A stretch of DNA of 64,000 bases, taken from positions 2,480,001 through 2,544,000 of the forward strand of contig CM033121.1 of assembly GCA_019321725.1 (NCBI GenBank). Direction: 5' to 3'. The notes under the pieces were generated by a model. It was not told the origin of the DNA. It made no database searches and worked only from the letters and a program-made list of their open reading frames with translations. Made by a program: the position numbers and the translations under genes. Shown in pieces: positions 49,689-60,218 of this stretch (the stretch's first letter is position 1; each line of letters begins with the position of its first letter). The stretch is from Paulownia fortunei. Taxonomy: Eukaryota > Streptophyta > Magnoliopsida > Lamiales > Paulowniaceae.

Positions 49689-51837
49689 TGTGATACCCGA
49701 GCCTCTTACTACTCACATGGCCAAATATAATTCATGCATTACATGTTAATTTTATATGCTATTTGCATTTCTATTGACATTGCATAATTTATTTCATTTT
49801 ATACGACATTCTTGAATATTAAACTTAATTCTGAAGCTCTTGCACGGTATTAGTTATTGAGTTTCCTAATCTAAGTAGTTGATTTTATATTAAAATAAGA
49901 AGAAAATGAGGTGGATCAATATTAGATATAGATGGGATATATAGGTTATAATTTTGGAAGTGTTACTAGTAAGCTTATACGGTTTAATTTGATTTGATCA
50001 AGTTATTTCAAAAGTATATATTTGTAAATTAGCATACTTGGGATATTGGACATGATATAATGTGATTTAAGTGTCATATTACAATGCCCATATGTGCATA
50101 TGATCTTAGAAATGCAAACTAGATAATTCTTTAAGAATCGGATGCGAATCGGTTTGGAGATCGAATGAACGGATGTAGGAATTACCTATGGGAATGAATG
50201 GTGATTAAGATGAAGGTAGCAAAATAAAAATAGATGAGACACACAAGATTAGGGCTGCAAGATAAGAGAGAAAATCAGATTTGCCATTTACTTGCCACCT
50301 CATGCTTTCTTATTAAGCTTAAGCTAACATCTCAAGCTAACACCTCAAACCCTTCACCCTTAAGCAACGACCAGACCCTCATTTCAGCCATTTTCATCTT
50401 CCAAACACACACCTTAAGGTCTCCATGTGATCCAAATTGATTCCAAGTTGAAATAAAAGCAAGAAAAGCAAAGAAGAAGTGATTACCATCAAGTTAGCCT
50501 CAAAATCTGCATAGGTAACACTTATCTACGGTTTTGCCTTTGGTTTTCAGATTATTATGAATGGTTTTATGGTTTATTAAGCTTTCAATATCTCTTATAA
50601 AAGTGTTAGGAAGTTTTTAGTTAGACTTTGGTGCACAAAGAAAGGGTTTTTGATCACAAACACTTAATAGGAAATACTTGTGGCAGAAACTGTCATCTTA
50701 CTGTTTTCTTGTGTTTTAGGCTTCAAAAGTGTATGGTATGTTGAATAAAACCTATAATTATTACCATTTACATGACCATTTATGAGTTAAGAGTATTGGA
50801 ATGAAGTTTTATCAGTTGGAAATTGAAATAGAGAATGATATTGGAGAAACACTCAAACTGCCAAAATAGCAAAATCTGTTTTGGTGTGCTGTGAATGAAA
50901 CTGAATTAAGGGAGCTAAATCCATTATTTTTGGTAATAATATGACCTGGTTGTCTCCTTATATATGTTATCTAAGTATGGTGAAAATTTTGGAGTGATTT
51001 AATATACTTAAGATGCCAAAACCATTAATGTCATGAAGTGTGCAAAACTGTCACGGTAGGAAATAATCTGTTTCAGTATGTTGTGAAGAGAGCTGAACTT
51101 GGGAAGCTATATCCGTGATTTTTAGCAATTCTATGATATGGTTACATTTATATACATGTTATATAAGTGTGGTAAAAATTTGGAGTGATTGGATATGCTT
51201 AGGGATGTTAAAATTATCATGCAACTAAACTTGACAGCAAGAAAATATGAAAATGTGAATCTGCCACATTTGATCACTTAGCATGTTTCAACCTTGATAT
51301 GTTGCTATTGAGTGTTAACAATTAGGTACATGCTATTAGAGTTATAATACTTCAATTACATGATGTTTGCATGCATTTAAGATGAGAAATTGAGGTATTT
51401 GAGGGGCTATATTGGGTTCTAGTTTGTGAAAGCTTGATTGTTAGCTTATAGCTTGGTGTTTAAGGTCTAGTATGAGATTTTGTGCTTTCAACTTATCAAA
51501 TTGGGAATGGTGCTTGATGTTGGGTAATATTACAGGCTATTTTACATCTAAGGTTGGAGAGGAATACTAAACAAATTTAGACTAAGCCACCAACCAAGTG
51601 AAAGGTAAGTAAAGATTCATTTGCAACCACAATGCATAGACATAGTAGATGTGTGAATTATATGTGATATCATAAATCATATGTGCATAGTAGAGGGCTC
51701 TCCATTGAGCATACATACATGGGCATTGTCATTAGCACGTGCATGCATCATATACGAGCATTGTGATAAATCTTGCATTGCACGGCATGATTCAGAGAAA
51801 GGAAAATGTTTTGCTGACCACTACTAGTGCATCGAAG

Positions 51838-51928
51838 CATGCATGGATTTGCATGGTTTTATGCATGGATTTGCAGGTTCGCGTGCATGGATTTGCATGC
51901 GTATGAGTATGCATGGATTTGCATGCTT
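51838..51928 (+). repeat. Short tandem repeat inside the LTR (copy at 59418-59508)
   Basis: GCATGGATTTGCATG-type units repeat four times with short spacers in each LTR. The open frame across it is a by-product of the repeat. Confidence 0.8.
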
Positions 51929-52390
51929 ATATGATTATTGGCCATTGGATTATGGCGGTGTACAGAGCTCTTTTCCGGTGCATGGGATAGTAGCGTTGGT
52001 CAGGGGCCAAGAAAGAAATGATTTTGAGAGAAATATTTTGATGCATAAAATTGCATTGTGAGCATAGCATTTTGAGTTGCATGACTTGATATTGTGGATT
52101 ATTCTTTGACATGCATAATCTTTACTTGCTGAGCGTTAGCTCATATAGTTTATGCATTGTAGGTGAGTACGACGATGCTTGAAGCATCTTTGGCTGGTTG
52201 GTCGGCTGTTGGAGCTCCTGCAGGTGTTTGAGGGAGTGTGTACATGGATGACGACCTGTTGGGCTATTTTGTTGGCTTGTTATATTTTGAGTCTGGTGTA
52301 TTATGTTTTTAGATTGGTACTATATTTCTCTTTTAAAACTTTACTGTAAATAAGTATGTAAATATTGTGGTCGTTATGGGTGTTGTGTTT

Positions 52391-52400
52391 TTATATAAAT
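52391..52400 (+). promoter_or_regulatory. Probable LTR TATA box
   Basis: TTATATAAAT lies about 155 bases before the end of the 5' LTR, and the same string lies at the matching place in the 3' LTR (near 59975). This would put the U3/R boundary close to 52425. Inferred from sequence only. Confidence 0.45.
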
Positions 52401-52555
52401 ACTGATCCTTCTATTTTAAACAGGTTGTGTATGTAAGAAGTGATATATCTTTTCTTAAAGTGTTACAAAAAAAAAATATTCCATGCATGCACACAGGTTC
52501 TATCATGTCAAATTATACAATATATATGGTTGTGTAGAATGGGGGTGTTACAGAG

Positions 52556-52569
52556 TGGTATCAGAGCCC
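52556..52569 (+). other. Primer-binding site, tRNA-Met(i) type
   Basis: TGGTATCAGAGCCC starts three bases after the 5' LTR. This is the standard complement of the initiator tRNA-Met 3' end used by many plant LTR retrotransposons. Confidence 0.9.
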
Positions 52570-52723
52570 AGGTCTTGATTCTGTAGACTGTCCATGTACA
52601 TAACCTTTGAAACTTGCAGAGCGCAGCCATGCCAGTAAGTTTTATATTATCATATATTGCATTTCATATTTCATAAATTATATTGGCCATATGTTGTCAA
52701 ACTTGTATAAACAGTGCTGCAAA

Positions 52724-53470
52724 ATGGTGAGAACTCGTGGTGAGAGCAGTGGTGGTGCCAGAGCACAGAGGAATGAGACACCCATCCCGGTTAATGATCG
52801 AGATACCATGATTAATCGGTTAACAGAATTGATTGAACGACAGTCCGAACAGATTCAACAATTGATTCGGCAGAGGGATAATGGTGAGCAACCACGGGTG
52901 GAGGTAAACCAACAGCGGGCAGACTATATATATATGGTGGGAGAACGATTTCGGAGACTGGATCCCCCAACATTTGAGGATGCTATTGATCCTACCGCTG
53001 CAGAGGACTGGTTGAGGACCCTGGAGAACATGTTCCAATACAGCAGGGTGCCAGTAGAGGAGAGGGTAATGTGTGCCACTTTCATGCTTCGCGGTAGTGC
53101 AGGCCATTGGTGGGACATGATTAGCAGTATAGAGGACATTACTACCATGAGCTGGGATAGATTCAAGGAGTTATTCCGAAACAAATATTTCACAGCTCCA
53201 GTTCGCATGATGAAGATGAACGAGTTTATACAACTGCGACAAGGAGCGATGACTGTTGGGGAATATATTCGTAAATTTGAACAACTGTCCAGGTTTGCTA
53301 CGCACATGGTCAGCACTGAAGTACTGAAAGTAGAGAGATTTCTGGAGGGTTTGAGGCCAGAGTTATACCGGGATGTGAATATGGCGGGTACTCAAGGGGT
53401 GACATTTTCACAGGTGGCTGAGAGGGCGTTGGTGGCAGAACAGGGAATTGAGAATCGTTCGTGCACATGA
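52724..53470 (+). pseudogene. gag capsid region of the chromovirus (frame broken at its end)
   Basis: The start MVRTRGES at 52724 is preferred to the longer open frame from 52607. The capsid-like retrotransposon gag domain spans about 52970-53440 (WLRTLENMF, GSAGHWW, KYFTAPVRMMK, RFLEGLRPELY). The frame stops at 53470, while homology continues in another frame from about 53448, so one base has been lost or gained around 53440-53460. Confidence 0.85.
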
Positions 53471-54953
53471 GGCTCGACAGCAGTTCAGACAGCAGGGACA
53501 GAGATGGACTGTGGGGCAAAAGAGGCCATTCAAATGCAGAAGCCGATCCAAATACAGAAGGGGATTTAAATTTCAAGGAGAACAAGGCCAACAACAAGAA
53601 GGTCAAAATAAGAGGCCACGGGTCGAACAAGGAAAAGCACCAATGCCAGAAGCTGTGTGTCAGAAATGTGGTAATCGACATACTGGAGGCTGCTATATAG
53701 AAACCAGGACGTGTTTTCGATGTGGAATACCGGGACATATTGCTAAATTTTGCCCAGGTAAACAGAATCAGACCATCCAAAAGAATGTACCAGCCAAGGT
53801 GTTCACCATGACCAGGGCGGATGCAGAAGCAAATCCATCGGTGGTAACAGGTACACTTTATATTTCTAGTGTTCCAACACTTGTATTATTTGATTCTGGA
53901 GCCACGCATTCATTTGCATCCACTGAGTACGTGAAGAGGCTGGGTAGAATACCAGATGTAGCAGAAATCAGTTATAATGTAACAGTTCCCTCTGGAGATG
54001 CTAGACAAACCGATCGGATTTTGAGAGCTTGTGCTATACTTGTTGAAGGTAGAGAATTACATGCTGATTTGATTGTACTGGATATGAATGATTATGATGT
54101 TATTTTGGGCATGGATTGGTTGTCAAAGTATGGGGCTACTATCAACTGTAAGGAAAAGACGGTGACATTTCAACTTTCTGGGAAAGAGTCTTTCACATTT
54201 GCCAGCATTGTGAAGAATTTCAGATTTCCTATGATTTCAGCAGTGAAGGCACAACGATTACTCGATGATGGTTGCGAAGGGTACTTGGTGAGTGTCATGA
54301 ACATTGAGGAACAACACCCACCAACTCTGAGTGAAATACCAGTGGTACGGGAATATACTGAAGTATTCCCAGATGATCTCCCGGGATTGCCACCAGATCG
54401 TGAAATAAAGTTTGTTATTGACATACAACCAGGAACATCTTCAATCTCAAAAACTCCCTACAGAATGGCTCCATTGGAGTTGAAAGAATTGAAAGTACAA
54501 TTACAAGACTTGTTGGACAAGGGATTCATCAGACCGAGCTTTTCACCTTGGGGAGCACCAGTTCTATTTGTACGTAAGAAGGATGGCACCATGAGACTGT
54601 GCATCGATTATCGAGAGTTGAACAGGGTCACAATTAAGAATAAGTATCCGTTACCCAGAATCGATGATTTATTTGACCAGCTTCAGGGTGCTGCAATATT
54701 TTCAAAGATTGACTTACGCTCTGGGTACCATCAATTGAAAATAAAGGAAGAGGATATCCCCAAGACGGCATTTAGTACAAGATATGGGCACTATGAATTT
54801 TTGGTGATGCCATTTGGATTGACTAACGCTCCAGCAGCATTCATGGATCTGATGAACAGAGTGTTTAAAGAATTTCTGGATAAATTTGTTATTGTGTTCA
54901 TAGATGACATTCTAGTTTACTCCAGAACTAAAGAGGAAATGCCGCACATTTAA
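53448..54953 (+). pseudogene. Nucleocapsid zinc knuckle, protease and reverse transcriptase segment
   Basis: Open for 501 codons without its own ATG. The zinc knuckle [14 protein letters not shown] (CX2CX4HX4C) is at 53712-53753. The aspartic protease motif [10 protein letters not shown] is near 53886-53915. Reverse transcriptase covers about 54450-54930, including [16 protein letters not shown] and the catalytic FIDD (two Asp at 54903-54908). The frame is lost around 54936-54945, just after FIDDILVYS, and the thumb continues in another frame from about 54943. Confidence 0.88.
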
Positions 54954-55613
54954 CACAAGTACTAGAGGTCCTGAAAGTGAAGCAGTTGTACGCCAAATTC
55001 AAGAAATGCGAGTTCTGGTTGGATCGTGTGGTATTCTTGGGACATGTTATATCAGGAGCGGGAATATCAGTAGATCCAAGTAAAGTTGAAGCTATCAACA
55101 ACTGGATGCAACCTACTAATCCTTCAGAGGTGCGCAGTTTTCTGGGTTTAGCTGGATATTACCGAAGATTTGTGGAGGGGTTCTCCAAGATTGCAATGCC
55201 ATTGACACAATTAACCAGAAAAGGGTGATGTTTAGATGGACAGATATGTGTGAGCGAAGTTTCCAGGAGCTGAAAAAGAGGCTGACTTCAGCACCTATTC
55301 TCTCAATTCCATCAGGTACGGGAGGATTCGTAATTTACAGTGACGCATCGAAGAATGGATTAGGATGTGTACTGATGCAGAATGGCAAAGTAATTGCGTA
55401 TGCGTCCAGACAACTTAAAGAATATGAAAAGAATTACCCCACGCACGACTTGGAACTTGCTGCAGTATTTTGCGCTTAAAATATGGAGGCACTATTTATA
55501 TGGTGAACGGTGCGAGATCTTTACTGATCACAAGAGCCTCAAATACTTCTTCACACAAAGAGTGAAGATAGCGGCAGCGAAGATGGCTAGAACTGGTAAA
55601 AGATTATGATTGT
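54943..55613 (+). pseudogene. RT thumb and RNase H segment in three displaced frames
   Basis: Three overlapping open stretches (to 55228, 55225-55479, and about 55460-55609) carry successive parts: [17 protein letters not shown] and [13 protein letters not shown] (thumb/connection), then [16 protein letters not shown] (RNase H), then [14 protein letters not shown]. Frame changes occur near 55217-55226 (at a short G run), near 55465-55475 and near 55555-55585, the last with an in-frame TAG in the continuing frame. Confidence 0.82.
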
Positions 55614-57233
55614 GTGATCAATTACCACCCAGGTAAAGCCAACGTTGTAGCTGATGCATTGAGCCGAAAATCCACACAAAGTACAATGGCTATGGCTTTA
55701 ATTCAGAAATCGGAACTGAATGATTTGCAGAAAATGAATATAGAGATTTTACAGACAGGAGTAATAGAGGCAAAGTTGGCAGCCCTGACGCTTCAGCCTA
55801 CGCTAATTGATAGGATCAAACAGGGACAACGAGATGATGAATATCTCATCAATATGAGAAAACATGTTGCTGCAGGGAAGTCTACTGAATTCAAGATGAC
55901 TCAGGATGATATTTTACAATTTAGAGGGCGGTTTTGTGTGCCAAATATTGATAACATTCGGGAAGACATTTTAAAAGAGGCACATTCAACCCCTTATTCA
56001 GTACATCCAGGGGCTACTAAGATGTATAGAGACTTAAAATCGCATTATTGGTGGCCGGGTATGAAAAAGAACATCGCCCAGCATGTGGAGCAATGTTTAA
56101 CATGTCAGCAAATAAAGGCCGAACATCAAAGACCCGCAGGGACTTTACAACCTCTACTTATTCCAGAATGGAAATGGGAAAGGATCACCATGGATTTCGT
56201 AACTGGTTTGCCAAAGACTACTAAGAGTCATGATGCTATTTGGGTTATCGTCGATAGATTGACCAAGTCTGCTCATTTCCTTCCCATATGTTCTACCTAT
56301 TCCATGGATCGCTATGCCCAATTATACATTCAGGAGATTGTCAGACTTCATGGTGTGCCATTGTCTATTGTTTCTGATAGTGATTCAAGATTTTTGTCTA
56401 CTTTTTGGAGGAGTTTACACAAAGCTTTGGGAACACAATTATCATTCAGTACAGCATATCATCCTCAGACGGATGGGCAATCTGAACGAACAATACAGAC
56501 GCTGGAGGATATGCTCAGAGCCTGTGTATTAGACTTCCAAGGTCAGTGGAGTAAATTCCTACCTTTGGTGGAGTTTTCGTACAACAACAGCTATCAGACT
56601 AGCATTGGAATGGCTCCCTATGAAGCATTGTATGGCAGAAAATGTAGGTCTCCGATACACTGGGATGAAGTTGGTGAGAAGAAACTTTTGGGCCCAGATA
56701 TGATTCAAGAGATGACAGAAGCCGTGTTACAGATTCGACAAAGAATACAAACTGCCCAAAATCGACAGAAAAGTTATGCAGATCGACGAAGAAGGACGTT
56801 GGAGTTTGCGATAGGAGATCAGGTGTTTTTGAAAGTAGCACCAATGAAGGGCATCATGCGATTTGGGAAGAAAGGAAAATTGAGTCCCAGATACATTGGC
56901 CCATTCTCGGTGATTGAAAGAATTGGTGATGTTTCTTACAGACTAGATCTGCCAACATCTATGTCCCAAATACACAATGTATTTCATGTGTCTATGCTGA
57001 GGAAATATATTGCTAATCCTTCTCACATTCTGAAGAATGAACTAGTGGAATTAAAGACAGATTTGAGCTACGAAGAAAAGCCTGTACAGATTTTATTACG
57101 AGAAGTGAAGCAGCTAAGAAATAAACAGATTCCATTGGTTAAAGTGTTATGGAGAAACCAATTAGTAGAAGAGGCCACTTGGGAAAGAGAGGATGAAATG
57201 AGAACTAAGTATCCTGAACTTTTCGGTAAGTGA
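55614..57233 (+). pseudogene. Integrase with chromodomain-like C-terminus
   Basis: Open for 539 codons and internally intact, but detached from upstream pol. The HHCC zinc finger is near 55980-56110 (AHSTPYSVHPG, CLTCQQI). The catalytic triad is Asp194 (56193), Asp255 (56376) and Glu291 (56484), with the D-35-E spacing. The GPY-type region YIGPFSVIERIG lies near 56900. It ends with the IPLVKVLWRN/EEATWERE block typical of Tekay chromodomains, with the stop at 57231-57233. Confidence 0.9.
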
Positions 57234-57256
57234 AATTTCGGGGACGAAATTTTTAT

Positions 57257-57269
57257 AAGGAGGGGAGGA
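57257..57269 (+). other. Polypurine tract
   Basis: AAGGAGGGGAGGA lies immediately before the 3' LTR start (TGTGATACCC at 57270). It is the plus-strand priming site. Confidence 0.9.
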
Positions 57270-60136
57270 TGTGATACCCGAGCCTCTTACTACTCACATG
57301 GCCAAATATAATTCATGCATTACATGTTAATTTTATATGCTATTTGCATTTCTATTGACATTGCATAATTTATTTCATTTTATACGACATTCTTAAATAT
57401 TAAACTTAATTCTGAAGCTCTTGCACGGTATTAGTTATTGAGTTTCCTAATCTAAGTAATTGATTTTATATTAAAATAAGAAGAAAATGAGGTGGATCAA
57501 TATTAGATATAGATGGGATATATAGGTTATAATTTTGGAAGTGTTACTAGTAAGCTTATACGGTTTAATTTGATTTGATCAAGTTATTTCAAAAGTATAT
57601 ATTTGTAAATTAGCATACTTGGGATATTGGACATGATATAATGTGATTTAAGTGTCATATTACAATGCCCTATGTGCATATGATTTTAGAAATGCAAACT
57701 AGATAATTCTTTAAGAATCGGATGCGAATCGGTTTGGAGATCGAATGAACGGATGTAGGAATTACCTATGGGAATGAATGGTGATTAAGATAGGTTGCAA
57801 CCAAATAAAAATAGATGAGACACACAAGATTAGGGCTGCAAGATAAGAGAGAAAATCAGATTTGCCATTTACTTGCCACCTCATGCTTTCTTATTAAGCT
57901 TAAGCTAACATCTCAAGCTAACACCTCAAACCCTTCACCCTTAAGCAACGACCAGACCCTCATTTCAGCCATTTTCATCTTCCAAACACACACCTTAAGG
58001 TCTCCATGTGATCCAAATTGATTCCAAGTTGAAATAAAAGCAAGAAAAGCAAAGAAGAAGTGATTACCATCAAGTTAGCCTCAAAATCTGCATAGGTAAC
58101 ACTTATCTACGGTTTTGCCTTTGGTTTTCAGATTATTATGAATGTTTTTATGGTTTATTAAGCTTTCAATATCTCTTATAAAAGTGTTAGGAAGTTTTTA
58201 GTTAGACTTTGGTGCACAAAGAAAGGGTTTTTGATCACAAACACTTAATAGGAAATACTTGTGGCAGAAACTGTCATCTTACTGTTTTCTTGTGTTTTAG
58301 GCTTCAAAAGTGTATGGTATGTTGAATAAAACTATAATTATTACCATTTACATGACCATTTATGAGTTAAGAGTATTGGAATGAAGTCTTATCAGTTGGA
58401 AATTGAAATAGAGAATGATATTGGAGAAACACTCAAACTGCCAAAATAGCAAAATCTGTTTTGGTGTGCTGTGAATGAAACTGAATTAAGGGAGCTAAAT
58501 CCATTATTTTTGGTAATAATATGACCTGGTTGTCTCCTTATATATGTTATCTAAGTATGGTGAAAATTTTGGAGTGATTGAATATACTTAATGATGCCAA
58601 AACCATTAATGTCATGAAGTGTGCAAAACTGTCACGGTAGGAAATAATCTGTTTCAGTATGTTGTGAAGAGAGCTGAACTTGGGAAGCTATATCCGTGAT
58701 TTTTAGCAATTCTATGATATGGTTACATTTATATACATGTTATATAGTGTGGTAAAAATTTGGGAGTGATTGGATATGCTTAGGGATGTTAAAATTAGCA
58801 TGCAACTAAACTTGACAGCAAGAAAATATGAAAATGTGAATCTGCCACATTTGATCACTTAGCATGTTTCAACCTTGATATGTTGCTATTGAATGTTAAC
58901 AATTAGGTACATGCTATTAGAGTTATAATACTTCAATTACATGATGTTTGCATGCATTTAAGATGAGAAATTGAGGTATTTGAGGGGCTATATTGGGTTC
59001 TAGTTTGTGAAAGCTTGATTGTTAGCTTATAGCTTGGTGTTTAAGGTCTAGTATGAGATTTTGTGCTTTCAACTTATCAAATTGGGAATGGTGCTTGATG
59101 TTGGGTAATATTACAGGCTATTTTACATCTAAGGTTGGAGAGGAATACTAAACAAATTTAGACTAAGCCACCAACCAAGTGAAAGGTAAGTAAAGATTCA
59201 TTTGCAACCACAATGCATAGACATAGTAGATGTGTGAATTATATGTGATATCATAAATCATATGTGCATAGTAGAGGGCTCTCCATTGAGCATACATACA
59301 TGGGCATTGTCATTAGCACGTGCATGCATCATATACGAGCATTGTGATAAATCTTGCATTGCACGGCATGATTCAGAGAAAGGAAAATGTTTTGCTGACC
59401 ACTACTAGTGCATCGAAGCATGCATGGATTTGCATGGTTTTATGCATGGATTTGCAGGTTCGCGTGCATGGATTTGCATGCGTATGAGTATGCATGGATT
59501 TGCATGCTTATATGATTATTGGCCATTGGATTATGGCGGTGTACAGAGCTCTTTTCCGGTGCATGGGATAGTAGCGTTGGTCAGGGGCCCAAGGAAAGAA
59601 ATGATTTTGAGAGAAATATTTTGATGCATAAAATTGCATTGTGAGCATAGCATTTTGAGTTGCATGACTTGATATTGTGGATTATTCTTTGACATGCATA
59701 ATCTTTACTTGCTGAGCGTTAGCTCATATAGTTTATGCATTGTAGGTGAGTACGACGATGCTTGAAGCATCTTTGGCTGGTTGGTCGGCTGTTGGAGCTC
59801 CTGCAGGTGTTTGAGGGAGTGTGTACATGGATGACGACCTGTTGGGCTATTTTGTTGGCTTGTTATATTTTGAGTCTGGTGTATTATGTTTTTAGATTGT
59901 TACTATATTTCTCTTTTAAAACTTTACTGTAAATAAGTATGTAAATATTGTGGTCGTTATGGGTGTTGTGTTTTTATATAAATACTGATCCTTCTATTTT
60001 AAACAGGGTTGTGTATGTAAGAAGTGATATATCTTTTCTTAAAGTGTTACAAAAAAAAATATTCCATGCATGCACACAGGTTCTATCATGTCAAATTATA
60101 CAATATATATGGTTGTGTAGAAATGGGGGTGTTACA
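57270..60136 (+). repeat. 3' LTR
   Basis: 2867 bases, near-identical to the 5' LTR. The clearest local differences are a roughly 10-base scrambled block near 57790 (versus 50210) and scattered one-base indels. Confidence 0.95.
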
Positions 60137-60141
60137 CAAAG
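60137..60141 (+). repeat. Target site duplication, right (CAAAG)
   Basis: Copy of the CAAAG at 49684-49688. Rejoining the two flanks gives the pre-insertion sequence. Confidence 0.95.
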
Positions 60142-60197
60142 TGCGCCTCAAAAGCGCCCAATGCGACATCGCGCGTGTACAGGTGCAGGTGGGGCTC

Positions 60198-60218
60198 GGA
60201 TGGTGCTACGCACCATCC
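60198..60218. other. Perfect 9-bp hairpin next to the insertion site
   Basis: GGATGGTGC, loop TAC, GCACCATCC. A second inverted pair (AGCTCA/TGAGCT) follows at 60223-60235. Both lie in the GC-rich remnant that the chromovirus split. Confidence 0.8.

Larger units (their letters stand above)
49689..52552 (+). repeat. 5' LTR
   Basis: 2864 bases from TGTGATACCC to GTGTTACA, near-identical to 57270-60136. It carries a TATATAAATA box about 160 bases from its right end and a short tandem repeat at 51838-51928. Confidence 0.95.
49689..60136 (+). mobile_element. Ty3/gypsy chromovirus LTR retrotransposon, Tekay/Del type
   Basis: A full-length element of 10448 bases with two LTRs, a primer-binding site, gag, protease, reverse transcriptase, RNase H, integrase, chromodomain-like C-terminus and a polypurine tract, flanked by the 5-bp duplication CAAAG. 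Long LTRs (about 2.86 kb) and a C-terminal chromodomain-like block after the integrase fit the Tekay (Del) lineage. The domain order PR-RT-RH-INT defines Ty3/gypsy. The LTRs differ at about ten substitutions and a similar number of one-base indels by eye, so insertion was recent. The coding frame is nevertheless broken about five times, so this copy is probably non-autonomous as read. Confidence 0.95.

Noticed and set aside
53448..53470. Programmed frameshift between gag and pol
   Set aside because: Tekay elements usually have one continuous frame, and the break lies inside gag before the zinc knuckle, with no slippery site; mutation or sequence error is simpler.
52820..53780. Minus-strand frames of 95-156 codons inside gag
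   Set aside because: Antisense shadows of the sense-strand coding sequence.
50234..58021. Identical 68-codon frames in both LTRs (50234-50440 and 57815-58021)
   Set aside because: Identity follows from LTR homogeneity; no protein-like features.
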